NCBI RefSeq assembly: GCF_003123685.1
Contig: NZ_QCYJ01000103.1
Span: 620,001 to 684,000 of the forward strand
From: Nocardia aurea
Lineage (GTDB): Bacteria; Actinomycetota; Actinomycetes; Mycobacteriales; Mycobacteriaceae
Direction of reading: 5' to 3'
Length of the DNA stretch: 64,000 nucleotides
Both the position numbers and the translations under genes were made by a program. The notes below the pieces were generated by a model. It worked only from the letters and a program-made list of their open reading frames with translations. It had not been told where the DNA came from and made no database searches. How positions within the stretch are numbered: the first letter of the stretch is position 1; each line of letters opens with the position of its first letter. Shown one piece after another: positions 50,400-60,154 of the stretch.

Positions 50400-51643
50400 A
50401 TCCCTGGTTCGAAACCGTCGCCGAGGCGCAACGGCGCGCCAAGAAACGGCTGCCGAAATCGGTGTACGGCGCGCTGATCGCCGGCTCCGAGCGCGGCCAG
50501 ACCATCGACGAGAATCAGCAGGCGTTCACCGAACTCGGTTTCGCGCCGCACTGCGCCGGATCGATCGGCGAGCGCGACCAGTCGACCAGCATTCTCGGAC
50601 AGCCGCTGTCCATGCCGGTGATGATCTCGCCGACCGGTGTGCAGGCCGTGCACCCCGACGGTGAGGTGGCCGTGGCCCGTGCCGCCGCCGCCCGTGGCAT
50701 CGCGATGGGACTCAGCTCCTTCGCCAGCAAGCCGATCGAGGAGGTCATCGCGGCCAATCCGTCGACCTTCTTCCAGCTGTACTGGTGCGGCAGCAAGGAC
50801 GATCTGGTGCAGCGCATGGCCCGTGCCAAGGCGGCGGGCGCGGTGGGGCTGATCCTGACCCTGGACTGGTCCTTCTCGCACGGACGCGACTGGGGCAGCC
50901 CGGTCATCCCGGAGAAGCTCGACCTGCGCACCATGCTGAAATTCGCCCCGCAGACCCTGGCGCGGCCGCGCTGGCTGGCGACCTACGCGCGCTCGGGCCA
51001 CATCCCCGACCTGACCGCCCCGAACATGGCCGTCGGCGACGGCGCGGCGCCCGGCTTCTTCGGCGCGTACGGCGAATGGATGAGCACCCCGGCCCCGGAT
51101 TGGGACGACGTGCGCTGGATCGTCGAGCAGTGGGGCGGGCCGGTCATGCTCAAGGGCGTCATCCGGGTCGACGACGCGCACCGCGCGGTCGACGCGGGCG
51201 TCTCGGCGATCTCGGTGTCCAACCACGGCGGCAACAATCTCGACGGCACCCCGGCGGCCATCCGCGCGCTGCCGGTGATCGCCGACGCGGTCGGATCGCA
51301 GATCGAGGTGGTGCTCGACGGCGGTATCCGCCGCGGCAGCGACGTGGTCAAGGCTGTCGCCCTCGGCGCGCGTGCGGTCATGATCGGCCGCGCGTACCTG
51401 TGGGGCCTGGCCGCCAACGGTCAGGCGGGCGTGGAGAACGTGCTCGACGTGCTGCGCGGCGGCGTGGACTCGGCCCTGCTCGGCCTGCGCAAGACCGCGG
51501 TGACGGATCTGGATCGCTCCGACATCGTCGTTCCCGACGGTTTCGAGCGCGCGCTCGGCGTGCCCGCCAACGGTGTGCGCGCGGTGTCCGCCCCGGCGGA
51601 AACCCCCGCGGCCGAATCGCCCGCGGTGGCCTCCGCGAGCTGA
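50396..51643 (+). CDS. mftD: Mycofactocin dehydrogenase MftD
   Basis: A 415-aa FMN-dependent alpha-hydroxyacid dehydrogenase-fold enzyme. In the mycofactocin pathway MftD oxidatively deaminates the released AHDP core to give the redox-active pre-mycofactocin. Diagnostic stretches are AKKRLPKSVYGALIAGSERG, SPTGVQAVHPDGEVAVARAA, TLDWSFSHGRDWGSP, ISVSNHGGNNLDGTP and DGGIRRGSDVVKAV; the catalytic His is in SNHGG. AAAGGA precedes the ATG. A 30-residue Ala/Pro tail is extra. Confidence 0.93.
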   Translation: MNPWFETVAEAQRRAKKRLPKSVYGALIAGSERGQTIDENQQAFTELGFAPHCAGSIGERDQSTSILGQPLSMPVMISPTGVQAVHPDGEVAVARAAAARGIAMGLSSFASKPIEEVIAANPSTFFQLYWCGSKDDLVQRMARAKAAGAVGLILTLDWSFSHGRDWGSPVIPEKLDLRTMLKFAPQTLARPRWLATYARSGHIPDLTAPNMAVGDGAAPGFFGAYGEWMSTPAPDWDDVRWIVEQWGGPVMLKGVIRVDDAHRAVDAGVSAISVSNHGGNNLDGTPAAIRALPVIADAVGSQIEVVLDGGIRRGSDVVKAVALGARAVMIGRAYLWGLAANGQAGVENVLDVLRGGVDSALLGLRKTAVTDLDRSDIVVPDGFERALGVPANGVRAVSAPAETPAAESPAVASAS

Positions 51644-51644
51644 T

Positions 51645-52121
51645 TCAGGCTTCCGGCTCGGCCGCCGGACGTCGATGGTGGCCGAGCAGCGCGTCGTAGA
51701 TATCGGCGAGCGCGGCGAGCTGCTCGCGATCGAGTGCGTCGATCATGTGTCGGCGCACACTGCGGACGTGCGCGGGCGCGGCGGTGTCGAGCACTTCGGC
51801 GCCGCGCGGGGTCAGGCGCGCCGCCGTGCGGCGGGCGTCGTCCGGGATGGGTTCCCGGACGACGAGCCCGCGCTTCTCCATCCGGGTGATCTGGTGCGAG
51901 AGCCTGCTCTGCGACCATTCCAATTTCTCGGCCAGATCCGCGAAGGTCAGCCGGTGGTCGGGTGCGTCCGCGAGGTTGGCGAGTACCGAGTACTCCACGA
52001 AGGTCAGATTCGAATCGCGTGCCGAATCGCGCCCGACCGCGGCGGCGACCAGGTCACGCGTGCGCACGAAACCGATCCACGCCCGCGTCTCGACGTCGTC
52101 GAGCCATTGCGGATCGCTCAC
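51645..52121 (-). CDS. MarR-family regulator
   Basis: A 158-aa winged-helix regulator: helices 1-3, the HTH HRLTFADLAEKLEWSQSRLS (recognition helix SQSRLSHQITRMEKRG), the wing VVREPIPDDARRTAARLTPRG and a C-terminal dimerisation helix. GTG start. It converges on mftD with a 1-nt gap. It is divergent from fumA, whose upstream region it may control; the target is not shown by sequence. Confidence 0.88.
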   Translation of the reverse strand: MSDPQWLDDVETRAWIGFVRTRDLVAAAVGRDSARDSNLTFVEYSVLANLADAPDHRLTFADLAEKLEWSQSRLSHQITRMEKRGLVVREPIPDDARRTAARLTPRGAEVLDTAAPAHVRSVRRHMIDALDREQLAALADIYDALLGHHRRPAAEPEA

Positions 52122-52274
52122 GACACCGCTTCGCTGCGCTCACTCACGGCAGCCCTCCAAACTCTGACCTGTGCACCGAAATCGTCGCGGCCCGAATCGG
52201 TCACGACAACTGCCAGGTTGAGAGGTAGCACCACCGGGGTTGAACGTGCAACCTTTACCGGGGGTTACCGCGAT

Positions 52275-52293
52275 GTAGGGTTGCCTAACCCGT
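52275..52293 (+). promoter_or_regulatory. IdeR-like box upstream of fumarase
   Basis: GTAGGGTTGCCTAACCCGT matches the DtxR/IdeR consensus at 13 of 19 positions, including the core inverted pair GGTT and AACC. It lies about 80 nt before the fumarase GTG. Iron-dependent control of an Fe-S fumarase would make sense, but this is a weaker match than the boxes at bfd. Confidence 0.4.
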
Positions 52294-52375
52294 GGGCGTC
52301 GCGGGCCGGTGGATAGGCTCGCTGTGCTTGTGACCAGCCAGGCTCCGGCCCGGCCCGCCCGAAGGAGAGCGATCC

Positions 52376-54052
<1,677 letters not shown>

Positions 54053-54081
54053 ACGCGAGGGTGGTTGGTTAGTATTTCCAC

Positions 54082-54606
54082 ATGGTGCTGACTGGCGAGA
54101 GTTCACGCGGGCGGCTGGTCGCGGCGCTGCTGGCCGTGCTGGCCCCCGCCGTGCTCGCCGTGACCGGGTCAGGCCCGACGGCGCTCGCCGCACCCACCGA
54201 CTCGTACGTGGCCGTGGGCGCGGCGGCGGGGACCGAGGGCCTCGACCCCGCGCTGGCGCTGGCCTACACCCTTGCCGAGGACGCGGCACACGCCGAGGGC
54301 GTACCGCTCTGGATCAACTCCGGGTACCGCACCGAGGCCGAACAGCGGGCACTGTGGGACGACGGAATCGCCACCTACGGAAGCCCCGACGCGGCGCGTC
54401 GATGGGTGCTGCCCCCCGAGGAATCCAGTCACGTCGCCGGTCGGGCGATCGACGTCGGCCCGCAGGACGGCGCGCGCTGGCTGGAAGCCAACGGTGATCG
54501 CTGGGGTCTGTGTCGGACCTACGAGAACGAGTGGTGGCATTTCGAGCAGGCCACCGTGCCGGGCGGGGTATGTCCGCCGCTACGGTCCGACGCGAGCGAA
54601 CGCTGA
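54082..54606 (+). CDS. Secreted M15 D,D-peptidase
   Basis: A 174-aa exported zinc peptidase of family M15 (VanY/D-alanyl-D-alanine carboxypeptidase type). Signal peptide 1-37 ends near LAAPT. The zinc-site motifs are SSHVAGRAIDVG (His and Asp) and NEWWHFE (Glu and His), both intact. It should trim peptidoglycan stem peptides outside the membrane. ATG start 29 nt after fumA; co-transcription is possible. Confidence 0.9.
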   Translation: MVLTGESSRGRLVAALLAVLAPAVLAVTGSGPTALAAPTDSYVAVGAAAGTEGLDPALALAYTLAEDAAHAEGVPLWINSGYRTEAEQRALWDDGIATYGSPDAARRWVLPPEESSHVAGRAIDVGPQDGARWLEANGDRWGLCRTYENEWWHFEQATVPGGVCPPLRSDASER

Positions 54607-54673
54607 GCCCTCTGCCCGGAGGATCCGCGTGCTCGGTGCGTCCGGCCGATCGCGCAACGGCGCGACCGTGAGG

Positions 54674-54707
54674 CCCCGCGGCACCGACGCCGGTCGGCTC
54701 CGCGGGG
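54674..54707. terminator. Bidirectional GC-rich hairpin
   Basis: The arms ccccgcgg (54674-54681) and ccgcgggg (54700-54707) flank an inner ccgac/gtcgg pairing, giving a long imperfect stem. It lies between the convergent M15 and PKS genes and is the likely terminator of both. There is no T-run. Confidence 0.6.
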
Positions 54708-54721
54708 TCGTTCGGGGTTAC

Positions 54722-57700
54722 TCACACCTGCCCCTGGTCGCCGTTCTTCCAGAGGTCGTGTCCGTCGGTCCAGAATTCGTCGTCGCGTCGACCGCCGCCG
54801 CCCGCCATCTTGATCAGTTCGTCCGCGCTCATCGAGCGGATGACCTCGGAACCGGACGCGACGTCGCCGATGCCGTCGGCGGCGGGTGTCGCGCCGACCA
54901 CGACGTCGGTGGCCGTCGGATCCTGGGCCAGCCGCAGCAGCGCGTCGAGTAGACCGCTCTCGCGCAGGCGATCGATCGGAATACCGGCCACCGCCGCCCG
55001 CGCCGCCGCCGATTCGGTCTCCGACGCGCTGGTCGCGAGCAGTCGCGCGTGCAGGTGGGCGGCGAGTGCGTCGGGGGTCGGATGGTCGAAGACCAGGGTC
55101 GCGGGCAGCCGCAGATCGGTCGCGGCGGTGAGTGTGCCGCGCAGTTCCATGCCGGTCAGGGAGTCGAAGCCGAGTTCACGGAAGGTCCGGTCGGTGTCGA
55201 GGTCGGCATCGGTGTGGCCGAGTACCGCGGCCACCTGGGCGCGCACCAGATCGTGCACCAACTCGCGCCTGCCCGCGGCGTCGAGTACGGCGAAACGAGC
55301 CGCGAGCGAATCGGCGGCGTCGCGTCTGCTCGCCGCGGTGGCGCGGTCGGCGCGGCGGCGCGGTGGGCGCGCGAGTCCGCGCAGCGGCGCGGGGGAATCG
55401 GTGACGTCGAGTCTGGACCGGTCCAGCGCGACCAGGCTCAACAGCGCGTGATCGGAGCCCGTGGCCGCGTCGAAGAGGTCCAGACCCGCAGAAGTCGCCA
55501 GCGGAAGTATTCCGCCGCGCGCGATTCGGGCGTGATCGGCCGCGTCGAGATGCCCACTGACACCCGTCGACGGTTCCCACATACCCCAGGCCAGCGACGT
55601 CGCCGCCAGCCCTTCGGCGTGGCGGAGCTGGGCCAGCGCGTCGAGCGAGGCATTGGCGGCCGCGTAGTTCGCCTGTCCGGCGGCGCCGAACAGCCCCGCC
55701 ACCGACGAGAACAGGATGAACGCGGACAGATCCGCGTGCGCGGTCAGCTCGTGCAGGTTCCACGCGCCGTCCAATTTCGGCCGCAGCACCCGCTCGAATT
55801 GCTCCTCGGTGAGTTTCTCCAGCAGTCCGTCGTCGGCGACGCCGGCCGCGTGGATCACCGCGGTGAGCGGATGGTCGACCGGAACGCCCGCCAGCGCCCG
55901 GGCCAGCGCCTCCCGATCGGCGACATCGCAGGCCACCGAGGTCACCCGGGCGCCGAGCGCGGTGAGCGCCGTGGTGTCGACCGGCCCTCGGCTGATCAGC
56001 AGCAGATGTCCGACACCGTGCCGGGTGACGAGGTGCCGGGCCAGCAAACCCGCCAGGACTCCACCCGCGCCGGTGATGAGCACCGTCCCCTCGGGATTCC
56101 ACGGCGGCGTGTCCGTGTCCGGGGCGACGGGCGTCAGGCGCGGCACACTCGCCGTGCCTGCCCGCACCGCGACCTGCGGTTCGCCCTGCGGCGGGACACC
56201 GTGCGGACTGCCGTCGGTATCGAGTAGCAGCAGACGGCCGGGATGTTCGGCCTGGGCGGCGCGCACCAGACCCCAGACCGCCGCGGCCGCGGGATCGATG
56301 ACGGCGTCCTCCGGGGTGACCACGACCGCGCGCCGGGTTCGCACCGTCAGGGTGCCGCCGTCCTCGTCGGCGAGCCATTCCCGTATCCGGTCCAGCGTCG
56401 AGGCCAGCGCGGTTCGGACCCCGGCGGGTGTCGGCTCGACCACCGGCACATCGAACGGGATCGGATCGGCCGAATACCGATCCACCGCCGAGGTCTCGGT
56501 CGCTACGGGCCGCACCCAGTCCAGCCGGTACATTCCGTCGCGCCCGCCGCCCGCCGCCCGCAGTGTCGCCGCCTCGATCGGGCGCAGCACCAGCGACGCC
56601 ACCGTGAGCACCGGACCGCCCGCCGCGTCGGTGAGGGTGAGGGCGGCTTCGTCGGGGCCGGTCGGGGTGAGCCTGGCCCGTACGGGGCCGCGCACCGGAG
56701 CGTGCGCGGTGACGCCGCGCCAGGTGAACGGCAATCGGATCGAGCCCGCGTCCAGCGGCGCCAGCGGATGCAGAACCGCGTCGAGCAGCGCGGGGTGGAT
56801 ACCGAATCCGGCGTCGTCGACGGCGTCCGGCAGAGCGGCGTCGACGAAGAATTCGTTGTCGCGCCGGGCCAGAGCGCGCAGGCCGCGGAAGGCGGGGCCG
56901 TAGCCGTAGCCCACCGCGTCGAGCAGTCGGTAGCGCTCGTCCACGTCGATCGAGGCGGCATCGGCCGGTGGTCCGCCGACCGGGTGCATCGGCGGCGCGG
57001 TGTCGTCGTCCGGGATCTCGGCGATCGTGGCCTCGACGTGGCGCGTCCATATCGCCGCGTCGTCGGATTCGGTTGTCCTGGAATGGATGACGAGCGCGCG
57101 GGTGCCGTCCTCGGCGGGCGGATCGACTGACACCTGGAGGGTGATCTCGCCGTCCACCGGGATGACCAGCGGTGCGAGCAGTGTCAGTTCCGCGAGGTGA
57201 TCGCGCCCGACGTGGGCGGCCGCGGCTAGCGCCATTTCCAGGAACGCGGTGCCCGGAAGTAGGTTCGCACCGTGGACCACGTGGTCGGTGATCCATCGGC
57301 CGGTGCGGCGGGAAACTTTGCCGGAGAACAGGATCGTGCCGTCCGTGGTCTCCAGTGCGGTGCCGAGGAGTGGATGTCCGGCGCCCTCGGCACGCGTTTC
57401 GGTGGTACCCGCGTCCAGCCAGTAGCGACGGCGCTGAAAAGCGTAGGTCGGCAGTGTGACCGGACGTGCGGGCGGTCGCGGATACCAGTCGAGCGGGGTT
57501 CCCGCCGTGTAGGCGGTGGCCAGCGCGGCGACCACCGCCGTCGTCTCGTCCGGTCGCTTGGGCAGCGCCGTTGCCGTGGTCACGCCGTCGCTGTCGGCGA
57601 GTGCCTCGCGGGTCAGTGCGGTGAGCGTGCTGCCCGGCCCGAGTTCGAGGAAGATCCGGACACCGTGGCGGTCGTGCAGGTCGCGGACCCCCGCGTGGAA

Positions 57701-60154
57701 CCGCACCGTCTCCCGGACGTGGCGCACCCAGTACTGCGGTGTGCGCAGCTGTTCGGGATCGGCCGGCTCGCCGGTGAGATTCGAGATGATCGGCAGTGTC
57801 GGGGCGCGGTATTCGAGTCCCGCGCACACCTCGGCGAAATCGGCGAGCATCGGCGTCATCAACGGCGAGTGGAACGCGTGGCTCACGCGGAGCCGAATCG
57901 TCTTGCGGCCGAGTCGATCCAATGTGGCGGCGAGTTCGTTCACCGCGGTATCGGCGCCCGAGACGACCACCGCGGTGGCGCCGTTCACCGCGGCCACGGC
58001 GGCGACCTGTTCGCGGCCGACCAGCAGCGGTGTCACCTTGTGCTCGGCGGCCGCGACCGCCATCATCGCGCCACGTCCCGGCAGCGCGCCCATGAGCCTG
58101 CCGCGCGCCGCGACCAGTGTGACCGCGTCGGCGAGGTTCCACACCCCGGCCAGATAGGCGGCGGTGATCTCGCCCAGCGAATGTCCGATCAGGAAATCCG
58201 GTCGTAGACCGAAGGATTCGGCCAATCGGTAGAGCGCGACCTCGACCGCGAACAGGGCAGCCTGGGTGAAGGCGGTGTGATCGAGCAACTCGGCCTTCGC
58301 GCTGCCCGCCTCCGCGAAGATCACCTCGGCCAACGGCGGACCGTCCAGGCGCGCGTCGAATTCGGCGCAGACCTCGTCGAAAGCGGCGGCGTAGACCGGG
58401 TAGGCGGCGTGCAGTTCCCGGCCCATCGCCAGTCGCTGCGCGCCCTGGCCGGGGAAGAGCACCGCGGTTCGGGCGGATCCGGGACGCGCGACGCCGCGTG
58501 CCACCGTACCCGTGGTCTCGCGCGCCACGAGAGTATCGAGCGCGGCGAGCAATTCGAAGCGATCGTGTCCGAAGACGACGGCGCGATGGGGGAATTCCGT
58601 CCGGGTCGAGGCGAGGGCGGCACCGACCGGAATCGGCGCCAGATCCGGTCTGGCCCGCACATGCCGGGCCAGCGCGTTCGCCTGGGCGTTGAGCGCGGCG
58701 TCGGTGCGCGCGGACAGCGTCCAGACCGTCACCGGTAAGGACGGTGGCCGCGCGTCCGGCGCCGCTTCGGAGATTTCGGGAGCCTGTTCCAGTACGACGT
58801 GCGCGTTGGTGCCGCTGATACCGAACGAGGAGACACCGGCTCGGCGCGGACGCCCGGTGACGGGCCAGTCACGCGCGTGCGTGGCGACCCGCACCGCGCC
58901 CGAGGACCAGTCCACGTGCGGGGTCGGCGCGTCGACATGCGCGGTCGGCGGGACCGTCGCGTGCTGGAGCGCCATGACGGTCTTGATCACCCCGGCGACC
59001 CCGGCGGCACCCTGGGTGTGGCCGAGATTGGATTTCACCGATCCGAGCCAGACCGGCTCGCCGGTACGGCCCGCGAAGACCTCGAGCAGCGCGCGTACCT
59101 CGATCGGGTCGCCCAGGGTGGTTCCGGTGCCGTGGCCGTCGACGAGGTCGATTTCGTCGGGTAGCAGTCCGGCCGTGGTCAGCGCGCGCCGGATCACCCG
59201 CTGTTGGGCCGCGCCGTCGGGAACGGTCAGGCCGGCCGAGGCGCCGTCGGAGTTGATCGCGGATCCGCGCAGCAGTGCCAGCACCGGGTGTCCCTGCCGT
59301 CGTGCGTCGGACAGGCGTTCCAACACCAGGACGCCGACGCCCTCGGAGAATCCGGTTCCGTCGGCCGCGGCGGCATAGGATTTGCAGCGACCGTCGGCCG
59401 CCAATCCGCGCTGCCTGCTGAATTCGATGAACGAGGCCGGTGTCGACATCACGGTGATGCCGCCCGCCACGGCCAGACCGCACTCTCCGCCGCGCAGCGA
59501 CCGCATCGCCTGGTGCAGTGCCACCAGCGAGGACGAGCACGCGGTATCGACCGTCAGCACCGGCCCGGTGAAGCCGAAGGTGTAGGCGATGCGACCGGAG
59601 AGCACCCCCGCCGCGCTTCCGGTGCCCAGATGCGCTTCCAGTTCGGCGGGAACGGTGCGCAGGCGCGCGGCGTAGTCGTGGTACATGGCGCCGACGAATA
59701 CGCCGGAGTCACTGTCGCGCAACGACGTCGGGTCGATGCCTGCGTGTTCGAAAGCCTCCCATGTCACTTCGAGCAGCAGTCGTTGCTGCGGGTCCATCGC
59801 CAACGCCTCGCGCGGCGATATACCGAAGAAGTCGGCGTCGAAATCGAAGGCCTCGCGCAGGAATCCGCCCGATTCGGCGGTGACGGTGCCAGGGAGATCG
59901 GGGTCGGAGCCGAGCAGCGATTCCGGATGCCAGCCACGGTCCCCGGGGAATGCGGACAGCACCTCACCGCCGTCGGCGACGAGATCCCAGAGTTGTTGCG
60001 GGGAGGCGATACCGCCGGGGAAACGACAACCGATGCCGACGATGGCGATCGGTTCGGTGCGCGCGGACTCGAGTTCGCGCAACTGCGCGCGGGTGTCGAG
60101 CAGCGCCTCGGTCGTCCGGCGCAGATAGCTGCGGAATGTCGACACATCGGTCAC
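54722..60154 (-). CDS. Type I PKS module KS-AT-DH-KR-ACP
   Basis: A 1810-aa modular polyketide synthase. An N-terminal helical docking segment (1-34) precedes KS (35-455; DTACSSSLVALH, VDGHGTGTTLGDP, SNLGHTQGAAG), AT (about 560-880; GHSLGEITAAY and SHAFHSPLM, the HAFH signature pointing to malonyl-CoA), DH (from about 920; DHVVHGANLLPGTAFLE and HPALLDAVLH), KR (about 1390-1570; LITGAGGVLAGLLA, catalytic NY in GQANYAAANAS, B-type-like AGVADDGLL) and ACP (LGFDSLTGMELRGTL). All catalytic residues look intact. ER and thioesterase are absent. The tail (about 70 residues after the ACP) ends in a Gly/Arg/Asp-rich segment. One round would add two carbons as an enoyl-ACP. Confidence 0.93.
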   Translation of the reverse strand: MTDVSTFRSYLRRTTEALLDTRAQLRELESARTEPIAIVGIGCRFPGGIASPQQLWDLVADGGEVLSAFPGDRGWHPESLLGSDPDLPGTVTAESGGFLREAFDFDADFFGISPREALAMDPQQRLLLEVTWEAFEHAGIDPTSLRDSDSGVFVGAMYHDYAARLRTVPAELEAHLGTGSAAGVLSGRIAYTFGFTGPVLTVDTACSSSLVALHQAMRSLRGGECGLAVAGGITVMSTPASFIEFSRQRGLAADGRCKSYAAAADGTGFSEGVGVLVLERLSDARRQGHPVLALLRGSAINSDGASAGLTVPDGAAQQRVIRRALTTAGLLPDEIDLVDGHGTGTTLGDPIEVRALLEVFAGRTGEPVWLGSVKSNLGHTQGAAGVAGVIKTVMALQHATVPPTAHVDAPTPHVDWSSGAVRVATHARDWPVTGRPRRAGVSSFGISGTNAHVVLEQAPEISEAAPDARPPSLPVTVWTLSARTDAALNAQANALARHVRARPDLAPIPVGAALASTRTEFPHRAVVFGHDRFELLAALDTLVARETTGTVARGVARPGSARTAVLFPGQGAQRLAMGRELHAAYPVYAAAFDEVCAEFDARLDGPPLAEVIFAEAGSAKAELLDHTAFTQAALFAVEVALYRLAESFGLRPDFLIGHSLGEITAAYLAGVWNLADAVTLVAARGRLMGALPGRGAMMAVAAAEHKVTPLLVGREQVAAVAAVNGATAVVVSGADTAVNELAATLDRLGRKTIRLRVSHAFHSPLMTPMLADFAEVCAGLEYRAPTLPIISNLTGEPADPEQLRTPQYWVRHVRETVRFHAGVRDLHDRHGVRIFLELGPGSTLTALTREALADSDGVTTATALPKRPDETTAVVAALATAYTAGTPLDWYPRPPARPVTLPTYAFQRRRYWLDAGTTETRAEGAGHPLLGTALETTDGTILFSGKVSRRTGRWITDHVVHGANLLPGTAFLEMALAAAAHVGRDHLAELTLLAPLVIPVDGEITLQVSVDPPAEDGTRALVIHSRTTESDDAAIWTRHVEATIAEIPDDDTAPPMHPVGGPPADAASIDVDERYRLLDAVGYGYGPAFRGLRALARRDNEFFVDAALPDAVDDAGFGIHPALLDAVLHPLAPLDAGSIRLPFTWRGVTAHAPVRGPVRARLTPTGPDEAALTLTDAAGGPVLTVASLVLRPIEAATLRAAGGGRDGMYRLDWVRPVATETSAVDRYSADPIPFDVPVVEPTPAGVRTALASTLDRIREWLADEDGGTLTVRTRRAVVVTPEDAVIDPAAAAVWGLVRAAQAEHPGRLLLLDTDGSPHGVPPQGEPQVAVRAGTASVPRLTPVAPDTDTPPWNPEGTVLITGAGGVLAGLLARHLVTRHGVGHLLLISRGPVDTTALTALGARVTSVACDVADREALARALAGVPVDHPLTAVIHAAGVADDGLLEKLTEEQFERVLRPKLDGAWNLHELTAHADLSAFILFSSVAGLFGAAGQANYAAANASLDALAQLRHAEGLAATSLAWGMWEPSTGVSGHLDAADHARIARGGILPLATSAGLDLFDAATGSDHALLSLVALDRSRLDVTDSPAPLRGLARPPRRRADRATAASRRDAADSLAARFAVLDAAGRRELVHDLVRAQVAAVLGHTDADLDTDRTFRELGFDSLTGMELRGTLTAATDLRLPATLVFDHPTPDALAAHLHARLLATSASETESAAARAAVAGIPIDRLRESGLLDALLRLAQDPTATDVVVGATPAADGIGDVASGSEVIRSMSADELIKMAGGGGRRDDEFWTDGHDLWKNGDQGQV

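Noticed and set aside
55176..58142. Minus-strand frame of about 990 codons inside the PKS
   Set aside because: Out-of-frame shadow of the PKS; the true frame carries every catalytic motif.
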